A DNA stretch of 64,000 nucleotides. Origin: Posidoniimonas polymericola (GTDB taxonomy: Bacteria > Planctomycetota > Planctomycetia > Pirellulales > Lacipirellulaceae). The DNA is taken from positions 124,001 to 188,000 of the forward strand of contig NZ_SJPO01000004.1 of assembly GCF_007859935.1 (NCBI RefSeq), read 5' to 3'. Both the position numbers and the translations under genes were made by a program. The notes under the pieces are model-generated. The model was not told where the DNA came from, did no database searches, and was given only the letters and a program-made list of their open reading frames with translations. How positions within the stretch are numbered: position 1 is the stretch's first letter; each line of letters begins with the position of its first letter. Positions 9,147 to 18,946 of this stretch are shown piece after piece.

Positions 9147-10205
9147 ATGGAACCCAACCCACCAAGGCAAACGGCCGTGGGACACCGCCGCCGACGGCCC
9201 GGCTTCACGTTGGTCGAGTTGCTGGTCGTGATTGCGATTATCGGAGTCTTGATCGCCCTGCTGCTGCCCGCGGTGCAGGCGGCCCGCGAGGCGGCAAGGC
9301 GTAACTCGTGCCAGAACAAGCTTCGCCAGCTGGGAATCGCCACACAGAACTACGAGAGCGCGCGGGGCACCCTGCCGCCAGCGCCCGCGGGGGGCCTCGA
9401 TGGCAGCACCTACTACATCCACATCCTGCCGTATATCGAGGCCTCGGTGCTAGCCGACCTGTACGACCCCAACGTGCAGCCGCGGAAGCAGCTCCGCAAT
9501 GTCTTCAGCAACCCCGACCCCTCGATGCTGTGCCCGTCGGACGAACCAGTGCAGGTGCTCTTCGCCCAGGGGTTCGACGCCGCCAACGCCGGGGTCGGCG
9601 ACACCGCCTACGACTACAAGGGGAACTACGGGATCAACTGGGGGACCGGCTACTTCGACCAGTCCCGCGCCGTCTGGGACTTTACGTCCCTCTCAAACCA
9701 GCCCGGCAGGCCAGGCCCCTTCGAGCCAGCCAAGACTATCAAGCTGCAACGCCTGACCGACGGCGTCAGCAACACGCTGCTGCTGATTGAGATTATCGCG
9801 GCGCCCACAGGAGGCCCCGACGAAGGGGTCGCCGGCATCGATCGCCGCGGCCGGCTCTGGATCCCGGGGTCCGCGACGCACCAGATCTCAACGCTCCTGT
9901 CTCCCAATAGCACGCCTTGTCAGCAGGCTGGCGGCGGACGCGGCGGCGGGTCGGTGACGGTCGACCCGAAGACCGGCTGCGGCAAGGACCGCGGCTTCTG
10001 CATCGACCGGCCTGATCTCGGGCTGCACTGCGACCGCGGCAACGCGGCCGACGCCTACACCCTCGGCGGGCGTAGCAACCACACCGGGGGGATCAACGTC
10101 GTGCGCTGTGACGCCTCGGTGCACTTCGTCAGCCAGGCGATCGACCTGCCCGTGTGGCGGGCGCTGGCCAGCCGCGCGGGCGAGGAGATCCCGAGCGAGC
10201 AGTAA
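9147..10205 (+). CDS. DUF1559 domain pseudopilin-like protein
   Basis: A 352-residue protein from the ATG at 9147. An in-frame upstream start near 8979 exists, but the extension has no protein-like features and would push the prepilin motif too far inside. The motif [20 protein letters not shown] begins about 20 residues in, followed by LLPAVQAAREAARRNSC. The C-terminal family motif is altered: RSNHTGGINVVRCDASVHFV lacks the usual DG pair. It shares its N-terminal 50 residues closely with the paralogue at 1545. Probably an envelope pseudopilin-like protein. The gap of 125 bases to the next gene, with a small hairpin in it, suggests separate or only partly linked transcription. Confidence 0.88.
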   Translation: MEPNPPRQTAVGHRRRRPGFTLVELLVVIAIIGVLIALLLPAVQAAREAARRNSCQNKLRQLGIATQNYESARGTLPPAPAGGLDGSTYYIHILPYIEASVLADLYDPNVQPRKQLRNVFSNPDPSMLCPSDEPVQVLFAQGFDAANAGVGDTAYDYKGNYGINWGTGYFDQSRAVWDFTSLSNQPGRPGPFEPAKTIKLQRLTDGVSNTLLLIEIIAAPTGGPDEGVAGIDRRGRLWIPGSATHQISTLLSPNSTPCQQAGGGRGGGSVTVDPKTGCGKDRGFCIDRPDLGLHCDRGNAADAYTLGGRSNHTGGINVVRCDASVHFVSQAIDLPVWRALASRAGEEIPSEQ

Positions 10206-10224
10206 CGCGAGCACCGGGCCGCCT

Positions 10225-10247
10225 GAGAACCCCAGCGGCGCGTTCTC
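10225..10247 (+). terminator. Weak hairpin after DUF1559 gene
   Basis: GAGAAC and GTTCTC form a perfect 6-bp stem around an 11-base loop, 20 bases after the stop. No T-run follows directly (a TTTTT occurs about 25 bases later), so this may be an attenuating hairpin rather than a true terminator. Confidence 0.3.
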
Positions 10248-10330
10248 ACTTGTCACTCAATGTGCCGTCGTGTTTTTGACTTAGTCAGTCGATTCGCCGG
10301 CGCCAGATCAGCAACACAGGAACTCATCTC

Positions 10331-13300
10331 ATGCATAGCAAAGTCGCGAAGCTCTTCTCGCTATCGCTGGCCCTAACGTGCGCCGCCGCCGTCAATGCCG
10401 ACACGCTTGTCTGGAACAATGGGACCGGCGCATTTGTCGGCAGCCAGACCTGGTCGTACGACAACGCCGGGGTGGTCGCCACGACCGACAACCCGTTCAA
10501 TCACATCGGTGTACCGGGCGGCGTAGGCGGTGAGAACGTCGTGCTCATCGGCGGCGGCGGGGAGGTTACCCTCAGCTCGGCCGGCCAGGGCCCCTACTCG
10601 GACAACTCTTTCTACGAATTGCGGGTCGGCACGCTCGCCGGCGCCGCCGACCTTTCGGGCGTTGCGGGGGGCGCCGACCACCGGGGAGACGGAACCCTGA
10701 CCGTCGACGGCGTCGACCTCCTGCTGTTCAACGACGGCGTAGGATCTGGCAACCTTATCGTCGGCGGCGCCAGCGGAATCTCGGGAACGGTCAACTGGAA
10801 TTCAAGTGAAACCCTGGCCGCCAACAACCAACTGCGTGTCGGCCAGGGCGGGGTCGGCGTCTTCAATCAGAACGGCGGAGCGGTAGAGATCTCAGCCGTT
10901 TCCGGCCCCGCGGACCCCACCCGCGTCGGCAGCGGCGGCGGGACCGGAACCTACTACCTGAATGCAGGCAGCCTGCAGATCGGCTCTTCCGACGGCGGCG
11001 ATGGCGGGCTGGAAAAGACCGTCACGGTCGGCATCGGCGTCGAAGGCGGATCCTCTTCGGGCGTGTTCAATCTCGGCGACGGCAGCGGTTCCGCGGGCTC
11101 CGCCTCGATGGAAACGTGGGGCAACGTAACAATCGGCGGCGCGGGCGGCACGGGCGTCCTCAACCTGTTTAGCGACGGCGCCTTGACCGTTAACTACGCC
11201 CCGGGGCTGGCCAGCTCCTCGCGGATCCAGATCGGAAACCAGGGCGGCTCGACCGGTTCGATCGTGCAGACGGGCGGCAGCGTGGCGACCGACGGCCTCA
11301 TGAGCCTCGGCTTCAACACCGGCCAGGCGGCCTACACACTCAACGGCTCTGCAGGCTCGGTGAACGTGCGGGCCTTTGAGGCCTTCCAGTCGGTGGAGCT
11401 GAACTTCAACCTCGACGCGGGCGGGGCCACCACCATCAACGTGGAGGGCAACACCAACACCGCCGGCGATGTCGACGCCGGGAACTCGATGACGCTCAGC
11501 AGCCCCACGCTGAACATCTCGGGGCTCGGCAGCTACGCGTCGCTGGCGGACATCGTGTTGTTCGACCAGCTCGACCCCTCGGCTTCGCTGACCGGTACGT
11601 TCGGGAACTACACTCAGGGCCAGGTTGTCGGCCAGAACGCCGGCGGGGCCGACTTCTACCTGAACCTGTTCGGCGGCAACGGGAACGATGTTGTGCTGCA
11701 GAGCTCGCTGCCGAGCAGCAGCACCAACGGCCTGGTCTGGAACGCCGGAGCAGCGAACTTCGACTCTGGCTGGGCTTCCGGCGACGGCTCGTTCGGCGTC
11801 GCCGCGACGGGGGTCGACCCGTTCTCGGGTCTGCAAAATCTGTACCTCGGCAACAACGGCCACGCGACGTTCGACGGCGCGTCGAACACCTCGGCGGGGA
11901 CCACAGTGAACAACGTGTTCGTTGGCACCAACAAGGCCGGCGCGGTCGTGGCGGGACGCAACGGCAACGGGACCCTCACGGTCAATGGTTCGCAGAACCT
12001 CACCGTGGACGACTCCGCCGCCGCAGGCGCCGAGGGCTTCTTCACCGTAGGCGAACAGGGCTTCACGGGAACCGTGAACTGGAACAGCGCCGGCACGCTC
12101 GACGCCCAGGGGCAGTTTCGGGTAGGGCGTGACGGCGGGACCGGCGTGGTCAATCAAACCGCCGGCGTCGTCCAGGGCGGAACCACTGGCGGCGGAGGCA
12201 AGTACTTGGGCATCGGCGACGGAACCGGCAGCCAGGGGACCTACAACCTCTACGGCGGAGCCCTGTACCCCGATGGGCAGGGCGCCGGGGCGCCGCTCCG
12301 CCAGTTCCGCGTCGGCCACAACGGCGCCGCCGGCACACTACGCGTAGGCGACGGCGCCGGAGCCGCGGAAACGGCTGTCTTCGAGAGCGAGGACGACCTG
12401 TGGATTGGTTCCGCTGGCGGCACGGGCGCGATTGAGATCCAAGCCGACGGCGTGCTCCGCCTAGTTGGCGAAAACGCGCCGATGTTTGTCGGCTACCGCA
12501 ACAACGGAACCGGCGGAATTGGCTCGGTCAATCAGGAGGGCGGGCTGCTGCAAGTCGACAACCTGCTGACCATCGGCCAGGGCGAAGACTCGGTCGGCGA
12601 GTACCTGCTGAGCGGCGGCTCCGTACTCGCCGCCAATGACGGCGGCGGCGACGTCCGCATCGGCGGCGGCGGCGGAACCGGGACGCTCAGGGTCTCCGGC
12701 ACGGGCGACTTCAGCTCGCAGGGCCGCCTGTTCATCGCCGAGGCCGGCGGTCAGGGCACGGTTGGCCTGCTTGAGATTACCGGCAGCCAGGCCGGCTTCA
12801 CCATCAACAAGCTCGAGAACGCGCCCGGCACGGCCGGCCCCGGCGCCGGCAACGACGAGACGATCCGCTGGGTCGCCGACACGTCCGGCGTCACGCCGAT
12901 CGTCGTCACCGGCCTATCCGAGACCGAGGTCGTGCAGATCCAAGACCCGGTCGAGCTGGCGGCCAACACCGGTACCGACGGCAGCGGCGACCTGATGGGC
13001 GACGGCATCGCGTTGTCGCTCGACCTGTCGGCGTTGTCGGGGAGTCAGTCCCTGACGCTGATCGACAACCAGAGCGCCGAGGCAATCCTCGGGTACTTCG
13101 AGAATGGCGCCACCATGAACCTGTACGAAGAGGGCGAGTCGATCCTCGGCACCGGCTTCGGTGGTCAGGTTACCATCTCTTACCTCGGCGGCACGGGCAA
13201 TGACGTTGTCCTATCGCTGGTAGCCGCGGCCGGCCTGCCCGGCGACTACAACGGCGATGGCGTCGTAGACGCCGCCGACTACACGCAGTGGCGTGACAAC

Positions 13301-13528
13301 AAGGGCGACGCGGACGAGTCGGCCATCATGAACAACGGCGACGGCGGCGGAATCACCGACTCGGACTACCTGGTGTGGCGGGACAACTACGGCCGCACCT
13401 CTGGTTCGCCTTCGGCGACCGCTGCGCCCGAGCCGCGCGGCGCGCTGCTCGCCGCACTAGCGTTCGGCGTGGCCCTTGCTAGCTTCACCCGGCGGCCAAC
13501 GACTGCTCTGGCGCGATGCCGTTCGTAG
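10331..13528 (+). CDS. Autotransporter-like beta-helix repeat protein, dockerin-like and PEP-CTERM
   Basis: A 1065-residue exported protein with a clean signal peptide (LFSLSLALTCAAAVNA). The body is built of Gly/Asn-rich repeats with the recurring theme LRVGxGGxGxxNQxGG / GTLTVNG / IGGxGGTG, typical of passenger-type parallel beta-helices. Two large units each begin with a LVWN..G sequence (residues about 26 and 465). A dockerin-like domain (GDYNGDGVVDAADYTQWRD; SDYLVWRDNYG) lies at about 970-1025, then a PEP-CTERM tail (PEP, hydrophobic, RR). The second unit, about residues 465-1020, is closely related to the C-terminal half of the sulfatase fusion at 14512. No catalytic motif is seen; likely a surface stalk or glycan-binding scaffold. 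Confidence 0.85.
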   Translation: MHSKVAKLFSLSLALTCAAAVNADTLVWNNGTGAFVGSQTWSYDNAGVVATTDNPFNHIGVPGGVGGENVVLIGGGGEVTLSSAGQGPYSDNSFYELRVGTLAGAADLSGVAGGADHRGDGTLTVDGVDLLLFNDGVGSGNLIVGGASGISGTVNWNSSETLAANNQLRVGQGGVGVFNQNGGAVEISAVSGPADPTRVGSGGGTGTYYLNAGSLQIGSSDGGDGGLEKTVTVGIGVEGGSSSGVFNLGDGSGSAGSASMETWGNVTIGGAGGTGVLNLFSDGALTVNYAPGLASSSRIQIGNQGGSTGSIVQTGGSVATDGLMSLGFNTGQAAYTLNGSAGSVNVRAFEAFQSVELNFNLDAGGATTINVEGNTNTAGDVDAGNSMTLSSPTLNISGLGSYASLADIVLFDQLDPSASLTGTFGNYTQGQVVGQNAGGADFYLNLFGGNGNDVVLQSSLPSSSTNGLVWNAGAANFDSGWASGDGSFGVAATGVDPFSGLQNLYLGNNGHATFDGASNTSAGTTVNNVFVGTNKAGAVVAGRNGNGTLTVNGSQNLTVDDSAAAGAEGFFTVGEQGFTGTVNWNSAGTLDAQGQFRVGRDGGTGVVNQTAGVVQGGTTGGGGKYLGIGDGTGSQGTYNLYGGALYPDGQGAGAPLRQFRVGHNGAAGTLRVGDGAGAAETAVFESEDDLWIGSAGGTGAIEIQADGVLRLVGENAPMFVGYRNNGTGGIGSVNQEGGLLQVDNLLTIGQGEDSVGEYLLSGGSVLAANDGGGDVRIGGGGGTGTLRVSGTGDFSSQGRLFIAEAGGQGTVGLLEITGSQAGFTINKLENAPGTAGPGAGNDETIRWVADTSGVTPIVVTGLSETEVVQIQDPVELAANTGTDGSGDLMGDGIALSLDLSALSGSQSLTLIDNQSAEAILGYFENGATMNLYEEGESILGTGFGGQVTISYLGGTGNDVVLSLVAAAGLPGDYNGDGVVDAADYTQWRDNKGDADESAIMNNGDGGGITDSDYLVWRDNYGRTSGSPSATAAPEPRGALLAALAFGVALASFTRRPTTALARCRS

Positions 13529-13590
13529 TCGCAGCGTTTTCAACTCAACTTGTCCTTAATTCTAGTTCTGCAACTTTGAGAGGAGTCCTC

Positions 13591-14418
13591 ATGAGGTCCA
13601 CCAGTCTGACAGCCATCGCGGCCGGCGTGCTCGCGGCGGCGCTCGCCGCGCAGTGCTCGGCGGCGACAATCTACGCCGTGAACGACATCGGCCTGGTCAA
13701 GCGGTTCTCCGGCATCGCCAGCGGCGCCAACCCCGTTACCGACGGCTCCTTTGGCGGCGGTTCGGGCGTGCTGGTCGCCACGATCCCGGGCTACGGCGAG
13801 TACCAGGGGATGACCTTCGCGCCCGGCGGCGGCGTGCTGGGCGTGAACCCGGGCGGCGACGTCGTGCAGTGGTCGGGCATTGCTGACTGGCTGGCCAACG
13901 CCACCCCTGCCGTGCTGGCCGCCGACGTCTTCGCCGACAAGACCAACGGCAACGGCGCCGCTGCGGGCGGCGGTGCGGGCACGATCCACGGCCTCAGCTA
14001 CGACGGCGGGACCGGCGGCTTCTACGTGACCCTCGAGGCAGATGACGACACCGACGGCGACGTCCGCCAGTACGCCAGCCTCGCCGATCTGCTCACGGAT
14101 ACGGGGGCCAATCTGGCCGCTCCGTACGGCGGCAACCTGCTGAACTTCTACTACCCCGATGAGGACGCGCCCAGCAACCGGGACGCACCGAACGACACCC
14201 CCGGGGCCAACTACTTCCAGATCGCCGGCAACGGCCAGCTCGAGGGCTTCCTGAGCCTGGCGGACTACGCCTCGGACCCGAACAACCGGACCTTCCAACA
14301 AGGCTTTGGTTCGGGACTGCGGGCCGCGTTTGCCGTCCCCGAGCCCTCGGCGTTGTGGCTCACAGCGTTCGCAGCCGCGTCGGCGTTCCGGCGTCGCCGA
14401 GCGAGCGTTTCTCACTAA
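13591..14418 (+). CDS. Small secreted PEP-CTERM protein
   Basis: A 275-residue protein. I choose the ATG at 13591 because an AGAGGAG ribosome site lies just upstream and a signal peptide (LTAIAAGVLAAALAAQCSA) starts directly; the frame is open to 13516 but the extension overlaps the previous gene. The mature part is Gly/Asp-rich with propeller-like strands (IYAVNDIGLVKRF, GVLGVNPGGDVVQW). It ends in AVPEPSALWLTAFAAASAF followed by RRRR, a textbook PEP-CTERM sorting signal. No dockerin-like domain is present, unlike its larger neighbours. No enzymatic motif is recognised. It sits 62 bases after the beta-helix gene and is probably co-expressed. Confidence 0.8.
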   Translation: MRSTSLTAIAAGVLAAALAAQCSAATIYAVNDIGLVKRFSGIASGANPVTDGSFGGGSGVLVATIPGYGEYQGMTFAPGGGVLGVNPGGDVVQWSGIADWLANATPAVLAADVFADKTNGNGAAAGGGAGTIHGLSYDGGTGGFYVTLEADDDTDGDVRQYASLADLLTDTGANLAAPYGGNLLNFYYPDEDAPSNRDAPNDTPGANYFQIAGNGQLEGFLSLADYASDPNNRTFQQGFGSGLRAAFAVPEPSALWLTAFAAASAFRRRRASVSH

Positions 14419-14439
14419 GCGGGCAGGCTGACTGAGACC

Positions 14440-14471
14440 GCCGCCCTGGACCCTCATCGGTTCAGGGCGGC
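14440..14471 (+). terminator. Intrinsic terminator candidate
   Basis: A 9-bp perfect stem, GCCGCCCTG at 14440-14448 and CAGGGCGGC at 14463-14471, with a 14-base loop is followed by TCTTGCTTC. It lies 20 bases after the small PEP-CTERM gene and 40 bases before the sulfatase start. Confidence 0.5.
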
Positions 14472-14511
14472 TCTTGCTTCACCGATCGACACCTTGAACA
14501 GGCCCTCAACG

Positions 14512-17500
14512 ATGAGCGTCCGGCGGACCATCTTCCAATTCGTGCGCGTGGCGGCACGGCGATCCCTTCCCCTGACGCTCGGCGCGATCGCTCTGAGCGT
14601 GCCTCCGCTGCGCTGCGCGGCCCAGCCCGGCGCCGCGGCGCCCAACGTAATCGTCGTCAACATCGACGACATGGGGGCAGGCGACTTCAGCGTCTACGGC
14701 AGCCAGTACTCCTCAACCCCCAACATCGACCGACTCGCCTCCGAGGGGACGCGGTTCACCAACTTCTACGCGGGGGCGCCGATCTGCTCGCCGTCGCGCG
14801 CGGCGTTGTTCACCGGGCAGTACGCGGCCAGGTCGGGCATCAACTCGTTCCTCGACAACTCGACAAGCAACCTCAACCGCGACAACGCCAACAACCTGTC
14901 GCTGCAGGCGCCCTCCATGGCAGGGGCCTTCCAGCAGGCCGGCTACGCCACCGGCCACTTCGGCAAGTGGCACCTGGGCGGCGGGCGTGACGTGGGCTAC
15001 GCGGACAACCCGACCCCGTCGACCAACCTGTCGGCGCCGCGGATCGTAGAGTACGGGTACGACGTCGCCTGGACGCAGTTCGAGGGGCTCGGCAACCGGA
15101 TCGTCAACGTCGTGGACTACGGCGGCGACGCGGCCGGCGTCAGCACCCGTCCGAGCGCCTACTACAACGGGCTGAATCAGGCGACCGACAACCTCGGGAC
15201 CAACGGCGGACAAGACCAGATCGTCTACCTCGAGCGAGAATTCAACGCCAACTTCATGGTCGACCGGGCGATCGAGTTCCTCGGCCAGTCGAAGCAGGCC
15301 GACCCGAGCAAGCCGGTCTTTATGAACGTCTGGCTCGACGAGGTGCACACCCCGCACGACCCGCCGCCGGCGCTCAGAGCCAAGTACGACGCCCTCTACC
15401 CCAATCTCCCGGCAGAGTCCCGCAACTACCTGGCGGTGCTGGAAGCGACCGACGCCCAGGTTGGCAAGCTCATCGACTACGTCGACCAGCAGGGCCTTGG
15501 CAACGAAACGCTCATCCTCGTCACCGCCGACAACGGCGCCACCGGGGTCAATGTGAACAACATCGGCTCCGCGGGACCGTCGCTGCGGGGGAGCAAAGGG
15601 GACCTGTTCGAAGGCGGCTACCGTGAGCCGCTGATCGCTCGCTGGACCGGCAATGTCGCCGCCAACCGAGTCGACGACCAGACCGTCATGTGGCAGACCG
15701 ACCTGTTCCCGACCCTCACCGCGATCGCCGGCGTCAGCCCGCCGCCCAACGCCGCGTTCGATGGCGAGGACATGAGCACCGCCCTGCTCGGACAGGCCAC
15801 TCAGGCCCGCACCACGCCGCTGTTCTGGAACATGAACCGCGGAACAGAAGACCGCCACAACAACCCCGACGCCAGCGGCGCGGGGGCCGGCGGCCAGGAG
15901 GTGCTCGCGATCCGGTCGGGCGACTGGAAGCTGATCCTCAACGCCCGCGGCTCGTCGCCCGAACTCTACAATATCGCTCAAGACCCGGGCGAGACCACCA
16001 ACCTGGCCACCGCCGAGGCGTCGCGGACAAGTGGCCTCGCGGCCCAGGCGCTCGCCATCCGCTACTCGACCCCGTCGCGGACGCTGCCGGACGCGGTCGA
16101 CGCGATTGTCCAGCTTAAAGCCGAGGACCTCGCCGAGCTCGGGTCGGGCGCGTCGGTCTCGTCGTGGTCCGACGCCGCTGGCGGCGACTCGTTCAACGGC
16201 ACAGTCAACCAATCCAACGCGTCGGCCCAGCCAACCGTTGTGATCGGCGCGCTCAACGGCAAGGCGGTCGTCCAATTCGATGGCGACGACTCCCTGCTGT
16301 CGAGCACCAGCAACTCGCTGCCCTCCCCAGAGGCAGGCGTCACGGTGTTTGCCGTCGCCAAGGGGGACGGATCCGGCGACCCGGCAGAGCGGCTCGCCCA
16401 GCTGGGCTCCAGCGGCGGCGGTGGCGGGCAGATTGTCGGCCTGGATGCCTCGACAAGCGGCACGTCCACCAGCAACGGCGGGGCCGGATTCCGGTTCAAT
16501 GACGGGGCCTCGCTCTACGACACGCCGCTCGACGCCGACGACTTCCACATCGTCGCGTGGCAGGTCGACCCGGCAAGAACCTACAGCGAGGCGACGCTGT
16601 TCGTCGACGGCACGCTACCCGCCAACACCTTCTCAGGCAGCAGCACCACACCGGCGGGCGTCGCCGGCTTCAGCGGTTCGGACCTCGAGCTGATCCTCGG
16701 CACGGGCCGGTCCGGTGGGGGCGGCCTGCTGTCGACCGACAACTACACCGGCCAGCTCGCCGAGCTGCTGGTGTTCAACGAGCAGCTCGACCTCGGCCAG
16801 ATGAACCTTGTCGCCAACTACCTCAGCTCCGAGTACGGGCTGCCCTTCGCCTACCAGACAAACCTGGACCTGTTCAACGTGAGCGGTCTGGCGTGGGTCG
16901 GCGGCGAGGCAGACTTCGGCTCGTTCTGGAACTCGGGCGACGGCGCCGGCAACCCCGCCGCCAGCAACACCCACCCGTTCGCGACCACCGGCAGCGACCT
17001 CTACCTCGGCAACGGGGGCGCCGCGATCTACGACGCGTCGACCACGCTGCCGGGCGAACCACGCATCAACAAGATGCAGATTGGAACCGCCACGAGCGGG
17101 CTCATCGTCAGCAACTCGGCCGGCAACGGGACGCTCGTCGCACGCGACGGAGTGAATCTGACAATCGGCTCGGGCAGCGCCCCCGGCGCCGACCCCGAAA
17201 CAGGCGACCTGACCATCGGCCAAGATGGATTCGCTGGCACGCTGCGTTGGGAGAGCACCGGCACGCTCAATGTCGAGGGCCGGCTGCGCGTCGGCCAGGG
17301 GGGCGACGGCGTGTTCGAGCAAACCAACGGAGTCGTGTCGGCCGGCCACGTCGCCGGCAGCCTCAAGTTCCTCGCAATCGGCAACGGCGCCGGCAGCAAC
17401 GGCGTCTACCGCCTCGAGAACGGCCAGCTGCTGCCCGGCGGCGGCGCCAATGGGCCCCAGCTGCGGCACCTGCGGGTCGGCTACGCGGGAGCTACCGGCC

Positions 17501-18639
17501 TGCTAGAAGTCGGCGACGGCGCAGGCGCCGCTGGGCCGGCGTTTGTCGGCACACGCGACGACCTCTACATCGGCTACGACGGCGGCTCGGGGACCCTCGC
17601 TATTGAGGCCGACGGCGAGGTCCTGCTCGCCGGCAACGACGCGCCCGTGTTCATCGGCCTCAACGCCGGCAGCAGCGGCGCCGTCCATCAGCAAGGCGGC
17701 CGCTTTCGGAGCGACGGCCGCTTCAGCATCGGCGAGGGGGTCGGCGCCAGCGGCGTCTACGAGATCAGCAGCGGCGAGTTGATCACCGGCGCCGACGGCG
17801 CGGCCACGGTGTTCGTCGGCTCCAACGGAGGCAGCGGCGCCATGCGAGTGTCCGGCGACGCGTCGGTCGTGCACAACGGCACGGTCGCCCTGGCTGACGG
17901 CGCCACGGGCACTTCGGGGCGGCTCGAGTTCCTCGGCGCCAACGCCTCTTTCCGCACCAGACGCCTAGAGAACGCGGGCCAGGGAGCGACAGAGGCACTC
18001 CGCTGGGAAGCCGATGCCGAAGGCGTGACGGCGCTGGTAGTCACCGGTTCCGGCTCCGCGGACGACGTTCAGCTGCAAAGCCCGAGCGAGCTGGCCGCGA
18101 ACACCGGCGCCAACGGCGGCGGCGACCTGCGGGGCGATGGCTCGGCGCTCGAGCTCGACCTCTCCGCGCTGACAGGCGCCCACACCCTCACGCTCATCGA
18201 CAACCTCACCGGCCACGCGATCGCCGGCTACTTCGAGGCGGCCGAATCGGGAGACCTGATCGAGGAAGGCGAGCAGATCATCGGCACCGGCTACAACGGC
18301 GTGGTGACCCTCTCTTACCTCGGCGGCGATGGGAACGACGCCGTGCTGACGCTCACCTCGGGCCTGGTCGGCGACTACAACAGCGACGGCGTCGTCGACG
18401 CCGCCGACTACACCCTCTGGCGCGACAACCGCAGCGGCGGCCCCAACGCCCTGGTCAACCGAGCCACGGGCCTTGAGGGCGCACCCATCGGAACCGCCGA
18501 CCTCGAAGCGTGGCGGGCCAACTACGGCCAGTCGCTAGCCAACAGCCAGGGCGATTCCGGCGCCGTGCCGGAGCCTTCCGCCGCCTGGCTAATTCTGCCA
18601 GCGATCGTCGCCTGTTCGCGATCCGTCCGGAAAAGCTGA
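14512..18639 (+). CDS. Sulfatase fused to LamG, beta-helix, dockerin-like and PEP-CTERM domains
   Basis: A 1375-residue exported protein; the ATG at 14512 is preferred over a TTG at 14494. After a signal segment, the sulfatase domain spans about residues 45-515. It has metal ligands in NIDDMG (D52, D53), the formylglycine signature CSPSRAALFTG with the catalytic cysteine at C92, GKWHLGGG, and TADNG (D340, N341). A LamG-like domain covers about 530-780 and ends in QLAELLVFNEQLDLGQMNLV. A beta-helix block of about 500 residues matches the neighbouring 1065-residue protein. A dockerin-like domain (GDYNSDGVVDAADYTLWRDN) and AVPEPSAAWLILPAIVA tail follow. Most family members stop near 500 residues, so about 860 residues are added. 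Likely removes sulfate from sulfated polysaccharides at the cell surface. It needs a formylglycine-generating or anaerobic maturase enzyme, not encoded here. Confidence 0.9.
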   Translation: MSVRRTIFQFVRVAARRSLPLTLGAIALSVPPLRCAAQPGAAAPNVIVVNIDDMGAGDFSVYGSQYSSTPNIDRLASEGTRFTNFYAGAPICSPSRAALFTGQYAARSGINSFLDNSTSNLNRDNANNLSLQAPSMAGAFQQAGYATGHFGKWHLGGGRDVGYADNPTPSTNLSAPRIVEYGYDVAWTQFEGLGNRIVNVVDYGGDAAGVSTRPSAYYNGLNQATDNLGTNGGQDQIVYLEREFNANFMVDRAIEFLGQSKQADPSKPVFMNVWLDEVHTPHDPPPALRAKYDALYPNLPAESRNYLAVLEATDAQVGKLIDYVDQQGLGNETLILVTADNGATGVNVNNIGSAGPSLRGSKGDLFEGGYREPLIARWTGNVAANRVDDQTVMWQTDLFPTLTAIAGVSPPPNAAFDGEDMSTALLGQATQARTTPLFWNMNRGTEDRHNNPDASGAGAGGQEVLAIRSGDWKLILNARGSSPELYNIAQDPGETTNLATAEASRTSGLAAQALAIRYSTPSRTLPDAVDAIVQLKAEDLAELGSGASVSSWSDAAGGDSFNGTVNQSNASAQPTVVIGALNGKAVVQFDGDDSLLSSTSNSLPSPEAGVTVFAVAKGDGSGDPAERLAQLGSSGGGGGQIVGLDASTSGTSTSNGGAGFRFNDGASLYDTPLDADDFHIVAWQVDPARTYSEATLFVDGTLPANTFSGSSTTPAGVAGFSGSDLELILGTGRSGGGGLLSTDNYTGQLAELLVFNEQLDLGQMNLVANYLSSEYGLPFAYQTNLDLFNVSGLAWVGGEADFGSFWNSGDGAGNPAASNTHPFATTGSDLYLGNGGAAIYDASTTLPGEPRINKMQIGTATSGLIVSNSAGNGTLVARDGVNLTIGSGSAPGADPETGDLTIGQDGFAGTLRWESTGTLNVEGRLRVGQGGDGVFEQTNGVVSAGHVAGSLKFLAIGNGAGSNGVYRLENGQLLPGGGANGPQLRHLRVGYAGATGLLEVGDGAGAAGPAFVGTRDDLYIGYDGGSGTLAIEADGEVLLAGNDAPVFIGLNAGSSGAVHQQGGRFRSDGRFSIGEGVGASGVYEISSGELITGADGAATVFVGSNGGSGAMRVSGDASVVHNGTVALADGATGTSGRLEFLGANASFRTRRLENAGQGATEALRWEADAEGVTALVVTGSGSADDVQLQSPSELAANTGANGGGDLRGDGSALELDLSALTGAHTLTLIDNLTGHAIAGYFEAAESGDLIEEGEQIIGTGYNGVVTLSYLGGDGNDAVLTLTSGLVGDYNSDGVVDAADYTLWRDNRSGGPNALVNRATGLEGAPIGTADLEAWRANYGQSLANSQGDSGAVPEPSAAWLILPAIVACSRSVRKS

Positions 18640-18870
18640 GCCGCAGGCTACGAAAACAGATGGGCGCGGCCAGAATGGCAACGAATTGTCCGCGAACAGC
18701 CGGAGAATAGAAATCGGGGCAACTGGACGCCAGTTGAACTTTTTCTGAGCAAGCTCGTCGACCTCACGGCATCGCAAGTCATGGCGTTGAAGGAGCTTAT
18801 ACGAGATCAGATTGACGAGGAATCGCAGTAGCTTGGCCATCCCGCAGGCGAAGGCGACAATCGACAAACC
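18640..18870. other. Gene-free stretch with an odd open frame
   Basis: After the sulfatase stop, the same frame stays open for about 65 codons to a TAG at 18829-18831 and reads plausibly at its end (WTPVELFLSKLVDLTASQV). It has no start codon of its own in a good context and no recognised family. It may be a gene remnant left at the edge of the mobile region or simply chance. Confidence 0.25.
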
Positions 18871-18936
18871 TCTTCCTCCAACAGCCGCTCCGCTGAGGCT
18901 TGCCCACCTTCGCGGATCCAGTTCTCCCGAGGAACA
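18871..18936 (+). repeat. Degenerate end repeat R0
   Basis: About 65 bases aligning with repeats R2-R4: shared blocks are CTTCCTCCAA, CTCCGCT, CTTGCCCA-CTT and GAGGAACA in place of GAGGGACA. It lies just upstream of the toxin-antitoxin promoter and could mark the left edge of the TA-integrase element. The match is imperfect. Confidence 0.5.
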
Positions 18937-18946
18937 ACGGTTTTCC

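Noticed and set aside
10892..12319. 475-codon minus-strand open frame
   Set aside because: It is opposite the beta-helix repeat gene; the Ala/Val/Arg-rich translation has no start context or motif and mirrors the Gly-rich repeats.
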